DNA from: Gracilaria domingensis
Lineage: Eukaryota; Rhodophyta; Florideophyceae; Gracilariales; Gracilariaceae
NCBI GenBank assembly: GCA_022539475.1
Contig: VCMS01000416.1
Location: 1-37,359 of the forward strand
Reading direction: 5' to 3'
Length of the DNA: 37,359 nucleotides
This document shows positions 9,815 to 18,952 of the stretch, piece after piece (within the stretch, counting starts at the first letter, position 1; every line of letters begins with the position of its first letter). Below the pieces are notes generated by a model. The model had not been told where the DNA came from and ran no database searches. It was given only the letters and a program-made list of their open reading frames with translations. The translations under genes were made by a program, and so were the position numbers.

Positions 9815-12434
9815 TCACACTAATCCAAGCATCAAACTGAGCAATTCTAGAACATGCTCATGAAGAATGTCTGCATCTTCCATTAACCATGGATTGACAT
9901 GCATGGTTGATCGTGTTAACCAAAATCCTGTCGAACGCATCCAAGTCACCTTGTTTGGAGTTCTCGCACGGCTGAACTTAGTATTACAGATCAATCTCCA
10001 CAAATGTGCCTGACGTTTGCTTACTGTTGCCAGAACGAAAGCGTAAAGGTCAATTCGACATCGAAGGCTCTCTCACGCGACATATAGGTCCTTTCATCCA
10101 TTAGATTCACAGCGATTTCAGAAAGCAAGGGCAACATATCGAAGCCTCACCACCTAATTAAACAGATTTAGATTCAAAGGCAAGGCTTCTTTCAAATCTC
10201 TTAATGCCGTTCTCTGTAGTAACCGGCGGCTCTTGGTTTAAAACGGTGTTCGGTTGCATAGTTGGAAGAACCAATTTTTCTTGATGCTTCTTTTGGTTTT
10301 TATCACCAAAACGGATGAGACTTTCCCTAGAGAACTGCTAAAAATCCGAGTGAAGAAGCTCTGTAGCCCAGGGAAAGCTCTCAACTGTAACCGTCACGGC
10401 GTCGTAAGCAGGTATGTTTTTGAAGCAGGAGACTTGGAAGTCATCCGCGATGCAGACAACTTGTTAGATTCTAATGTCACCTCTTTGCATGTCTTCGATG
10501 CTCATGCTCTGAAAGAAATCTCTCAACTTTTTTCGACAATATGATCAACTGCGGCATCGAGAAACACCGGTGGTACAGGATTTAGCGTTTTGAGGTAAAT
10601 CTTTCTTCGATCGGACACCTTGGTCTTGTACTTCCCGTATCTGCGTCCGAGTGGACCAATAAATTTGCGGATAGAGTCGTTTGCTACTTGAAGAGCAGTC
10701 ATGAGACACGTCCGTGCTCCTTCACCTGGTTCCGGTAGCGAAGTTGATTCCAAGTCAAGAATATCAGGCTCTACATTGTCTACGTTCTCTTGCTTTATGC
10801 TTTCCACAAGCACCTAATGATAGTCAATGTCATGGCTCATTGCGCGATACGTACCCCGAAGAGTATATTCTGATAGAGTGACAATATGCGCATAAGCTTC
10901 TTGCATACGAGGCCGAGATTCACGCTCATACCACACCGCACTCTGATTTTCTTGGTTTTGGGTCATGAATTGGAGGAGTTTGAAGAAATTTTCGTGTTTG
11001 AGAGAAAGACGCTGAATGCGCTCAGAGAATACGGATGGATGCTAATGGAACAAAATCTGAACTCCCAGATGTACCATGTACGATTCTGAGATATGTCGCA
11101 TCGCATTCAAAATGTTGTGCGAATTTTCATGTGGCTTAAACGGAAGAGCGGTTTTGACTACGTTGTCACGAATAGTCTGCCAAAGCTTGCGCTTTATTCC
11201 GGTCGCGGCAGATTGGAACACTACTGAGGAGTTTTGGTTTGTGGCACCGCCGATGATCTTCTTTTGCTCCAAGAGCCACTCCGTAACTTCTTTTTCATTC
11301 ATGCCTTCTGCAGTCCTGTCGGAATGGAAAGTACGACGCATGACTCTGACAATGTATTGCAGTACACCTGGTATATTCTCATTCACGATACGCGGCTGTG
11401 ACGGGCGATTTTTTGATTTAGCCTGTCTGCTAGTGCATGGTTGGATCAGAACTTGTTGCTGCGAGCTAGATACCGAGACTTGCGGTTCGATCGGAGCTTG
11501 CTGTTGCGAGCGGGATGCCGACGGCTGCAATTGGATGAGAGCTTGCTGCTGCGAGCTGGGTACAGATGAACTGATTGCATTAGAAAGACGTCGTTGAAGT
11601 CCTTCAAGAATACCGCGATATCTCGAAAGAGCAGGAGTTTCCATACTGACTTCCTTAAGGATAGCTCGTACAAATGCGGCCTTAAACTTCAAGAAACCCT
11701 TTTCGTCCATCCACGAAGAGAAGGTGAAGTCAATGTCAGCAAGTACATTAATTCTTTCTCTTACAAAACCTGACACAGTGCGCAGGATGGGCGAATCACA
11801 AGATGTTGTACCTTTCTCCTGTGTCGGAAATGGCACTGATTCCAGTGAGAGTATCCCGCCAAACATATAGATGAATGTATCTCAGGTCTAGAGTACTAGA
11901 CGAAGGATTCCTTTTGCAGTTGATCTCATACAACGTCCTGCAGTTTGCAAACACCAATCGCAACAACTTTCGCATTTCCTGAACAGGATTCATTTTTGAT
12001 GACTGAACTGACATGCTATCGAAAAGATACAGTTCGAATCGCTGAGGCAATTGAATATTTCGGTTCCTCATCGCCGTCTCTATGACAGGATGACCTATTT
12101 TCCCCCTCTTTAGCGAACTCAGCTCTCGTCTAGTATTCCAGTAAGCCTGAAGAAAATACCAAAGCTCTTCAATATCATCGAAAGCCCACAAAGACGAATG
12201 GGAATCATAAACAATTGTTCCAAAACTCAAGAGGGCCTGAACAAGCTGCAGTAAGATTGATTCGTCGAGCAACCCCGACCGTGTAAAATATTGTGAGGGT
12301 TTCCTGTTGCCTTGCTGACAGGAGGCATGGCAGTCGCGGGCTGATTGAGTTATAAGAAGAGTATCCTGATGCAGTATGAAAACCAATTTGCGAGAAATAT
12401 CCAGCTTATATAATTTCAGGTCAATATGGCTCAC
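9815..12434 (-). pseudogene. Unrecognised large gene, decayed, with Gln-rich repeat
   Basis: Read on the minus strand, a protein-like signal continues from 12,434 to about 9,815. 12,434-11,796 is open (212 codons, starting MSHIDLKLYKLDISRK). A frame change near 11,840 leads to 11,866-11,042. The same frame then crosses a TAG at 11,042-11,044 and a second TAG just before 10,813, and runs to 10,523. A further frame change gives readable sequence to ~10,150 (for example LRDFFQSMSIEDMQ and DDFQVSCFKNIPAYDA) with three stops, then a last piece at 10,003-9,815. Both TAG codons follow His and could derive from CAG (Gln). The content is mixed alpha-helical, with no signal peptide or membrane segment seen. 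I recognise no domain; a transposon- or virus-derived origin is possible but unsupported. Confidence 0.45.
11420..11580 (-). repeat. Tandem ~42-nt repeat coding a SQQQ-xx-I-P motif
   Basis: Within the unknown minus-strand gene, three to four imperfect units encode SSQQQALIQLQPSAS, SQQQAPIEPQVSV and SQQQVLIQPCTS (~14 residues each). The repeat keeps the reading frame, so it arose by in-frame duplication while the gene was still coding. Confidence 0.7.
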
Positions 12435-12572
12435 CTGTGACTACGCTTGATTCTACAATAAAAATTTTCGATTTTGTGAGATCCAATGGAGCGCAAATAT
12501 TGGACTGCTCACCCTCCAACAGCACTCCGATTATACGCCGTTCGCTTTCTAATCTGACACCCATGGCAGGAC

Positions 12573-12966
12573 GTGCCAGAAAGCAGGCGAGAGTCCCGCA
12601 TTATGGTCTAACTTGAATTCGCCGACTATTACCTATTTACGTTGGACTTTGGCTTGGGAAACTATTTCGAAAAGATTCTACCGATTTCAAATATTTTTCG
12701 GAATTTTATTGTGCCGGAAGTTTTCATTACAGACCTTTCATTATGCAGGGGAGTGTCTTGCATTTTGATTGCGAATGGACCCGCAAATTGCAACATTGAA
12801 ACCACACATTCTGAAATAATGAAATATATCTAGGAATTTCTATCAATTTTGAAATATTTTCTTAGCACTCCTGGCCAGTTTCCGACAATTCGACAAGGTA
12901 ATGCTCGAACCCAAACCCGGTACTGCATTTCAGAGATGTTATAATTGGCATAGTTTCATTTTTACG
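12573..12966 (+). repeat. Left inverted repeat arm
   Basis: Matches the reverse complement of 18,925-19,318. Nearly unbroken blocks include ACGTTGGACTTTGGCTTGGG, followed by AAACTATTTCGAAAAGATTC, and AGTGTCTTGCATTTTGATTG. On its minus strand the inner tip retains a shadow of the gene end seen in the right arm (MKLxxL followed by TAA), so both arms include the same gene terminus. Confidence 0.85.
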
Positions 12967-13039
12967 GGTTATCTGAAATCTGCTCTACATATATTCGTGT
13001 AAAATTATACTACGAGGCAAGAGAGGAGGTGCCTTTACG

Positions 13040-13486
13040 TTGGTAAATCACAGAAAGTGTGCCTTTATTGATGGAAAAGAGTGCGGCATTTGTACTGTCA
13101 ACAAAGCAGTGCAAAATATGCAAGATTCACTGCGAGATTTGTTGCTCAAAGACCTCACGTTCGGGGCGACAGTAAGTACCAATCTATGGAAGAAGCTGCG
13201 GGGTGCCAATGATGACTACGGCATTGTACAGGTTGACGGTAACTTTCTATCGGCAGTTCACAATCTTGAACTAGCGATAGTTCTGGAGAGAATTTCGGAG
13301 GCAAACAATATGGTGGCAAATGTTAATAAAGATCCAGAAGAATACAATTGCGCCGTGATGGAATTTGAGGCATTACAAGAATTCGTTGGTACGGAGCTTA
13401 TGCCACTTGAGAATGATTTTGTGGAGCTGGGAGCGTCAAGAACCGGTGTATTGTTGTTCTTTGAGAAAAAGGATGCTCTAGAATGA
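13040..13486 (+). CDS. Small unrecognised ORF, 148 aa, helical
   Basis: Open frame beginning close inside the left arm. I keep the predicted start only provisionally because it uses a non-ATG codon after an AT-rich leader. The protein is acidic and predicted largely helical, with Asn/Glu-rich stretches (ISEANNMVANVNKDPEEYN) and a Cys pair near the N-terminus (ECGIC). No signal peptide or membrane span is visible. No known family is recognised. It is followed by ~110 nt ending in TTCTTTAGCAG, which resembles a splice acceptor, so it may be the first exon of a longer gene continuing at 13,598. Confidence 0.4.
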   Translation: MVNHRKCAFIDGKECGICTVNKAVQNMQDSLRDLLLKDLTFGATVSTNLWKKLRGANDDYGIVQVDGNFLSAVHNLELAIVLERISEANNMVANVNKDPEEYNCAVMEFEALQEFVGTELMPLENDFVELGASRTGVLLFFEKKDALE

Positions 13487-13597
13487 ACCGAATGGTTTCA
13501 CTCGCTAGTTCACGATTATTAACTGCCGATAGAGAGTTATACTCAACCTGTACTATGCCTAATTTCCGTTCCCATTGACTTTACTACTTCTTTAGCA

Positions 13598-13996
13598 GTG
13601 ACTGTCAAAACATTGCTAACATCGATCGAGCTCTTGGACAGTGCGGAAGATGCCGAAGCGTTTATCACTTATTTATTCCAATATCAAAAGAATTATGAGG
13701 AGGTTTTTGTGGGGGTCAGGAACAAGTCTGGCGTTGAATTTACGGGAAAGAAGGGTTGGAATATATGTATCCTTTATTGCTTCATGGCCTACTGGAAAAA
13801 ATATTGGAAGCGGCATAGGTGTCAAGAGGGAAAGAATGACAGTTATGGTTGTAGTTGTTGTTGTATTTGTTGTTCTCGTTGTGATTTTGATCGGAAATTT
13901 GAGAAATTGGAGCCATTTTGTCTCACTTCAAAGATACCAAAGGGAAAAAATATTGTGGGCGAAATAGAAGGCTTTAAGCATTTTCTTATGGATTGA
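13598..13996 (+). pseudogene. Possible continuation with a membrane segment; frame-shifted
   Basis: The frame from 13,598 gives a helical segment (ELLDSAEDAEAFITYLFQYQ). The alternative frame from ~13,830 gives a typical transmembrane helix (VMVVVVVVFVVLVVILIGNL) followed by basic residues. Only a frame change or splice between them yields a coherent soluble-helix plus single-pass membrane protein. In the first frame the same DNA reads as an unlikely Cys cluster. The family is not recognised. The upstream acceptor-like TTTAGCAG at ~13,592-13,599 suggests an exon start. Confidence 0.3.
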
Positions 13997-14247
13997 AGGG
14001 AGGTTCATAACTAGGTATCTCAAAATCATTGTCCCGTATCTCACTGTGCTGGTTTCTGCGCTGACCGCTTTAGCTGGGCAGGTTTGTGTGTCTTTGTTAT
14101 TTTAAGTTGTTGGATCAGCTTCTAGTCTTCAATGTTGGTTAAGGTGTTTTAGTCTATTGTTTTTAAAATCTGTATTTGCTTTTGGTTTTTAGAAGGCAAA
14201 CTTCGCTACAGGGTCAAATCCCACACTGTGTCCTCCATTGAGGCCCC

Positions 14248-14522
14248 TATAAACCCCGGTTATGGCCGAAATATGGCCCATGTGTGACCGAAATGTTGGC
14301 GTATAAGTCGAAATTTTGTGAGAACGCTTATCTCACCAAGATATGCATTTCTTGTCTTTCAATGCGGCCACATATGGGCCATATTTCGGCCATATTTTGG
14401 CCACATGCATGAAAACGAAACCTTCTTATCTTAACGAGATATATGCTCTCACGAGTTTTCGACTTATACGCCAACATTTGGGTCACATCTCGGCCATGTT
14501 TCGGCCATAACCAGGGTTTATA
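14248..14522. mobile_element. 275-bp fold-back (MITE-like) element
   Basis: Two ~105-bp arms are inverted copies of each other. The left begins TATAAACCCCGGTTATGGCC and the right ends with the complement (GGCCATAACCAGGGTTTATA). Both arms contain TTGGCGTATAAGTCGAAA and the arm junctions are flanked by TA. The centre repeats ATATGGCC/GGCCATAT units. There is no coding capacity. The size, long arms and TA flank fit a miniature inverted-repeat element of the Tc1/mariner-like (Stowaway) kind. Confidence 0.7.
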
Positions 14523-14813
14523 ACCGCCGGCGGTCACCCTGCCGCTATCCATGTTCAACAAGGTCTTTACCCCTGATGCACCCCCTGATACCTTGTTATT
14601 TCATGCGTGGCTTTGCCCACAACGAAAGATGACAGGGCAATATAACCGGTGGGCGGCAAAAAGGGTCATGTTGACCCACAATATAGACAGGGGATGCCGC
14701 CCATTCTTCTTCGTCTCTTGCCGATACCATCGATTTGTGCAACCCCTCTCCTTTCACGTTTCCTTCCTTTACCCTCACACTGTCATTTTCAGCCACTCTC
14801 ACGATGACATCTG
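14523..14813 (+). other. Interval upstream of first 3'-tail repeat
   Basis: Moderately GC-rich, with a short + frame at 14,551-14,916 that I do not trust as a gene. The sequence GACATCTGCGTTAAACC at its end places a possible TAA at the exact point where the R repeat begins, as in the 15,480-15,931 gene. It could therefore hold the decayed 3' end of an earlier copy of the small-gene unit. Confidence 0.3.
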
Positions 14814-15125
14814 CGTTAAACCTGGATGTGTCGAGAAAGCAGATATCTTGCTGATGTTTGTCTTCTTCTGTTATGGATTAGCTATCCATTATCAGGGTTC
14901 TCTTAAGCCGTTTTAGTATCTTGTTTGATAAACTTATGCCTCGTCATTATTGCCATGTGGCCTCTGTCAATTATTGCAGGCCGCCAGGAGGGTTTCCACT
15001 GTGCCTTGTTGGCATTCTAGCATACTTTTTCGGCGTGTCACTTACCAGAGCCTTTGAGAGCTGGTTTTAGAGCTTAGGAAGAGTTTGGTTTTTTTGGGGG
15101 GCTTTGGTTGGATAGGCAAAGTGCT
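14814..15125 (+). repeat. 3'-tail repeat, copy R1
   Basis: Starts CGTTAAACCTGGATGTGTCG and is ~90% identical to 15,926-16,150 over ~225 nt. It continues with CCAGAGCCTTTGAGAGCT, a GGGGGCTTTGG stretch and TTGGATAGGC, which recur at 18,372-18,440. No reading frame is conserved between copies, which suggests an untranslated tail or element end. Confidence 0.8.
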
Positions 15126-15479
15126 GTCATGCCAATCTTATCAAATGAGGTTCTCGCAGTGGCAGCGTGGCAAGCTGGATGTGTATGACCAACAGAATTC
15201 AGCCATGGACAAAATGTTAAATTGAGACAGACGGTTTGCAAAGTTCCCCCTTCGCATCGCTGGAATTGACAGCGTTTTTCTTCTATGAATTACTTACACC
15301 GAGGTTTTTCCAAAGGATAGCGGGCAGTTTTACTGTTTGACAAGACAGCCTCACAGAAGATTGTTCTAGTATAAAATGTTTTCTTTGAGTGTGGGGTAAC
15401 GTCGTTCCTTCTCCCTTGGCTACCCCTTCTCGCCTCTTAAGGCTACTCCCGCAACGATAACGCTTTCAGAACTCTCAAC

Positions 15480-15931
15480 ATGCCCAGAATGCCCAGGCTT
15501 TATTTCAACAGTGTTGTAGGTGCTCATAAGCAAATATTCGAGTTGTATGAAGCTATTCAGGAAGCTATTGATAAGAGCAATGATGAAATTTTCTGTTTGG
15601 ATGCAGAGATTCGATTGACGAAGCCCGCTCAGAACTCAGATCAAGAACTCATATGGAAATTACCCGCCCTACGTGATTGCAATAAGAATATATCACGGTA
15701 AAAGCTCAATGAAGAATTAGCGGAACATCTACTTCATTTTTGAGCAGCTTGAGCGTTATTGGTTTTAATGCAAATATGCTGACTGATCTTCAACAGAATG
15801 CCTCGGATTTCAATGCACAGTTAACTTCAATATTTTTTGATATCGAATATTTGAAGGAGGATAAAGAACTTATAATAAGTGCAATACAAAGTAATAGGGG
15901 TGGTGCTTCTTCCAGTTCTGGCAGACGTTAA
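15480..15931 (+). pseudogene. Small helical gene upstream of R2, one stop and one frameshift
   Basis: 15,480-15,701 (73 codons, start ATG after a GC-rich leader) encodes a coiled-coil-like sequence (FELYEAIQEAIDKSNDEIF). The TAA at 15,699-15,701 is followed in frame by KLNEELAEHLLHF. A shifted frame then runs to 15,931 (MLTDLQQNASDFNAQLTSIF, ending GGASSSSGRR). All pieces are heptad-like and end at the TAA that begins repeat R2. The gene therefore looks like a ~145-residue helical protein that has decayed. The family is unrecognised; the gene at 16,314 has the same general build. Confidence 0.4.
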
Positions 15932-16150
15932 ACCTGGATGTGTCGAGAAAGCAGATATCTTGCTGATGTTTGTCTTCTTCCGTTTTGGATTAGCTATCTA
16001 TTATCAGGGTTTTCTTAAGCCGTTTTAGTATGTTGTTTGATAAACTTGTGCCCTATCATTATTGCTATGTGGCCTCTGTTAATCATTGCAGGCCGTCAGG
16101 AGGGTTCCCCCTGTGCCTTGTTGGTATTCCAGCATATTTTTCCAGCGTTT
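15926..16150 (+). repeat. 3'-tail repeat, copy R2
   Basis: Direct copy of R1 at a distance of 1,112 bp. It begins within the last codons (CGT TAA) of the small gene ending at 15,931. Shared blocks include GCAGATATCTTGCTGATGTT, GTGGCCTCTGT and TGTGCCTTGTTGG. Divergence from R1 is mainly transitions. Confidence 0.85.
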
Positions 16151-16226
16151 CACTATAACAAGAAAGTGTTGCAGTGAACGCTAAGCAGTCAGCCCGAACC
16201 TGCTATATAAGGTTCAAAGAGTTCTG

Positions 16227-17114
16227 ATGATATCCGCCTCCTGGTTCTCGTCTCACCATCATACATCAACCTGCCTTCCCGTTTGTCAAAATTTTCTGCA
16301 GCAACGTATCTTCATGAGTTCTAGCAGGAGTAATATGGGTCTCACCGTTAAAGAAGCAGCTTTGATTATACAGCTGGCGAGGAGAAGGGCTCAAATATGT
16401 ATTGGGAAAATAAGGTGTCTTAAAGCTAACTTTTCCGATATATACGAGGATGTCACTGTTGAAGGTCTTGACAGGCAATTTTTGAGAAACGTCAATAGTT
16501 TAATAGACCAATTTAGTGCCCTGGATGATAAAGAATTCAACTGGCATCGTGTTGACAATCTTTTTTCTAGCTTATCTGCAGAGAGTGAAAACTCTGTGTT
16601 GAATCTCAGACATCAATCCAGCTTTACCGAACTGAGCTGCTTGTTTACAAAGTTATTTAAAAAAGTGGAAAGAAAGGCTAATTCAGTTATAAATCAATGC
16701 TGGGCATTGATGTATCAGCATAGTGGAATATTAGTTTCCAAAGGTAATGTGTTTACATCTGGAGACGTTCCTGTGAACGCCTCTCAGTCGATCGCCCTCC
16801 CCCTTCCGCAGCCACCATCGCCGTGCAGTCGATCGCTCCCGCCCTTCCGCCGCCGCCACCCGCGCTGCAGTCGATCCCTCCCGCCCCTCCGCCGCCGCCA
16901 TCGCCGTGCAGTCGATCGCTCCCGCCCTCCCCCGCGCCGCCGCCGCCTCAGTCGATCGCTCCCGCCCTTCCGCAGCGGCCACCTCCGCTGCAGTCGATCG
17001 CTCCCGCCCCTCCGCCGCCGCCACCGCCGCCTCAGTCGATCGCCCTCCCCCTTCCGCCGCCGCCACCGCCGCTGCAGTCGATCGCTCCCGCCCTCCCACG
17101 CGCCGAGGCCTTAG
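16227..17114 (+). CDS. Unrecognised ORF: helical N-half, repeat-coded Ser/Arg/Pro C-half
   Basis: Open for 295 codons. I prefer the ATG at 16,314 (MSSSRSNMGLTVKEAAL), because upstream residues look non-coding and a TATATAA box lies at ~16,204. Residues to ~150 after that start are helical and hydrophilic (LDRQFLRNVNSLIDQFSALD, LFTKLFKKVERKANSVI) and resemble the 15,480 gene in style. From ~16,785 the frame runs into a GC-rich minisatellite and codes repeated CSRSLPPFRRRH units. An overlapping frame there codes QSIAPALPPPPPPL repeats and continues to 17,317, so the original frame through the repeat is uncertain. No known domain was found. Confidence 0.4.
   Translation: MISASWFSSHHHTSTCLPVCQNFLQQRIFMSSSRSNMGLTVKEAALIIQLARRRAQICIGKIRCLKANFSDIYEDVTVEGLDRQFLRNVNSLIDQFSALDDKEFNWHRVDNLFSSLSAESENSVLNLRHQSSFTELSCLFTKLFKKVERKANSVINQCWALMYQHSGILVSKGNVFTSGDVPVNASQSIALPLPQPPSPCSRSLPPFRRRHPRCSRSLPPLRRRHRRAVDRSRPPPRRRRLSRSLPPFRSGHLRCSRSLPPLRRRHRRLSRSPSPFRRRHRRCSRSLPPSHAPRP
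16787..17110 (+). repeat. ~42-bp GC-rich minisatellite, eight units
   Basis: Eight head-to-tail units each start CAGTCGATCGCTCCCGCCC or a close variant; unit lengths are 40-42 bp. Length changes of 1-2 bp between units shift the reading frame along the array. Depending on frame, the repeats code proline-rich (SIAPALPPPPP), Ser/Arg-rich, or, on the other strand, Gly/Ala/Glu/Arg-rich sequence. The abrupt jump from AT-rich flanks to GC-rich repeat at ~16,785 suggests local expansion. Confidence 0.85.
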
Positions 17115-17498
17115 TTGATCGCCCTCTCCCGCCAACCACGCCCGCCCGCCAGCCAGCCACTGTAGCCTTCTCGCGCGCCGGTGCCGCCGTCTACCACCGC
17201 CAGGACCACCCAGATTTCAGCCTCCTTCGCCCTACCGCCGCCGCCAGTGCCACTTGGCAGTGCGTTCCGGCGTGCCAGCGGCTGATGCATGTAGAATGGG
17301 ACTGGCTTAGCTTGTAGAGAAGTTTTGTTCTAGTCGATCATTCTGCCCGTTACTGCCGCAGCCATTGAAATCTTTCTCTCTATGTCGCCACTGCCCTTCA
17401 CCGCCACAGCTGTGCAGCTTTCATCGCGATCGTCGCATGTATCTTATCGTAGAAAGCAGTGACGCGGGAACAGATATAAAGTAGAAGAAAGTGTGAGT

Positions 17499-18163
17499 TT
17501 ACTTGCTATGTTTCCTTTGAGATGACTGCACCTTTCGCGATGCGTCCCCAAGCGCGCAAACTGAGTTCCTAGCCCCGCAGGTGTCTTTGTGTAGTTCACA
17601 TGTCCACCGTAGAATTTTGCAGTACCGCGTAAATATTTCTTCGCTTGACGGCGAAAACGGATCTATGAAAGCCTGATGTAGTTCCTCTTCAATTCTTCTG
17701 CGATTCAATGGGTTCTTCTTCTTAAGAGCCTCTTTAATTTGATTCCATTGATCCATCTCGCCCAATCCTTGCGATCCTCTCCTTAAGCCGTTCTTCGATT
17801 TAGCGTTCAGTTTGATTTAGCTCCCGCTCGAGCTTCAGAATACGGACGTCTTGTTCCGCAAACTGTGCATACGTTACTTCTGACACAGACTTTGCGGCAA
17901 TGATTGCCGCACGCGTATCTTCAATCGAAAGTATTATTTTAAATGCTTTGAGGGTGATATAGTTGTTAGTGTAACCCTGAAGGAAGGTCCTAATGGTCTT
18001 GCCTCTCGTTCTGCTAGTAGCTCCCGTCCTCCCGTCGTTAAAGTCGTCTTTTGAAGAAACGAGCTGTGTAACTGGCAGGAGTCTTTATTGGTTCTGGTGA
18101 ACTTCGTCTAGCTTCCTGCTGATGCTGGTATCTTGTTCCGGTCATTCTCGCTGAATAGGCCAT
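17499..18163 (-). pseudogene. Coiled-coil protein gene on the minus strand, two frameshifts and a stop
   Basis: From an ATG at 18,163 the minus strand reads MAYSARMTGTRYQHQQEARR, shifts frame near 18,070, and continues TQLVSSKDDFNDGRTGATSR. It then gives a long helical region (SEVTYAQFAEQDVRILKLER) broken by a TAA that may derive from a Gln codon. After another shift near 17,765 it continues MDQWNQIKEALKKKNPLNRR and a Cys-containing end (ILRWTCELHKDTCGARNSVC), stopping at 17,499. Total ~220 residues. It has heptad character and no signal peptide. The family is unrecognised. It is oriented opposite to its neighbours inside the inverted-repeat unit. Confidence 0.45.
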
Positions 18164-18229
18164 ATCGTTATTATTTGTTTGAAGTGGTTGGGATCAGCTA
18201 TCTCCTTCTTCAAAGTCTTTTCTGCCCTC

Positions 18230-18447
18230 TTAAAGGCGCCCTGGTCTGTTAGTGCTGCCTTAAGCAGCTTTCAAGTTACATTGTAAATCGAAGTTTGCCT
18301 TTTGTTTTAATCATTGACTAACCCCTATCATTCTTTATCTTTCTACATGGCCTCTATAGGGGTTGCCTTTACCAGAGCCTTTGAGAGCTTGAAGAGGCTT
18401 TGGCTATTTTTAGGGGCTTTTTCTTTAGTTGGATAGGCGCATTACCC
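18230..18447 (+). repeat. 3'-tail repeat, diverged copy R3
   Basis: Contains TTAAGC, CCCTATCATTCTTTATC, ACATGGCCTCTAT, TTACCAGAGCCTTTGAGAGC, a GGGGCTTT run and TTGGATAGGC in the same order as R1. It lacks ~60 nt present in R1. It lies directly upstream of the ORF at 18,449. Confidence 0.6.
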
Positions 18448-18448
18448 T

Positions 18449-18952
18449 ATGAATATAGATGATAACACGTACAGGTTTTCTGCCTCGACACACTTGCCAA
18501 TCATATACGGATACGTGTCCAGGGTGGAAACCCGGAAACTATTCAAAGCGGGAAGAGTTTTCCTCGGAGCCAATATGTATTTAGGGGCAAAGCAAGAAAG
18601 TCTGGACACTTCCATTGACTTCTTCAACACCTCCACCGACGAACAGCAAACCTGAAGTTGTCATCAAATTCTTGTTGTCATCATGCAGCCAACAGCACCA
18701 TTTTGTATCGTTATCGACAAGATCACAAAGGATCTTATCGAGGTTGCTTACTGCAACTATTTGGAACAGCTCTCTGATGCCATGGACACGAAGAATGCCA
18801 TCATGATATGCGGTTACTTTGATAAGAAGTTCTACTTTCTTATTACCACTATTAACAAGGTGATCAACAGGCAAACGATCAGTTACGCTAAACTCAAGCT
18901 AGACATAAAAGAAGATATCAAGGACGTAAACATGAAACTACGCAAATTATAA
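18449..18952 (+). pseudogene. Small unrecognised gene with one in-frame TGA, ends in right arm
   Basis: A single frame of 168 codons is interrupted only by TGA at 18,653-18,655. The first part reads MNIDDNTYRFSASTHLPII; the second part contains FCIVIDKITKDLIEVAYCNY and ends IKEDIKDVNMKLRKL at a TAA. The ending is also discernible, decayed, on the minus strand of the left arm (~12,940), so at least two genes with this terminus existed. No domain is recognised. The protein would be soluble and mainly helical. Confidence 0.4.

Noticed and set aside
10254..10544. 96-codon + strand ORF with hydrophobic start
   Set aside because: The minus strand of the same DNA continues the coherent decayed protein, so the + frame is probably its shadow.
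16787..17110. CRISPR-like array
   Set aside because: Units are contiguous tandem repeats without unique spacers, and the genome is eukaryotic.
16731..17135. 134-codon minus ORF with Glu/Gly/Arg repeats
   Set aside because: Antisense reading of the minisatellite.
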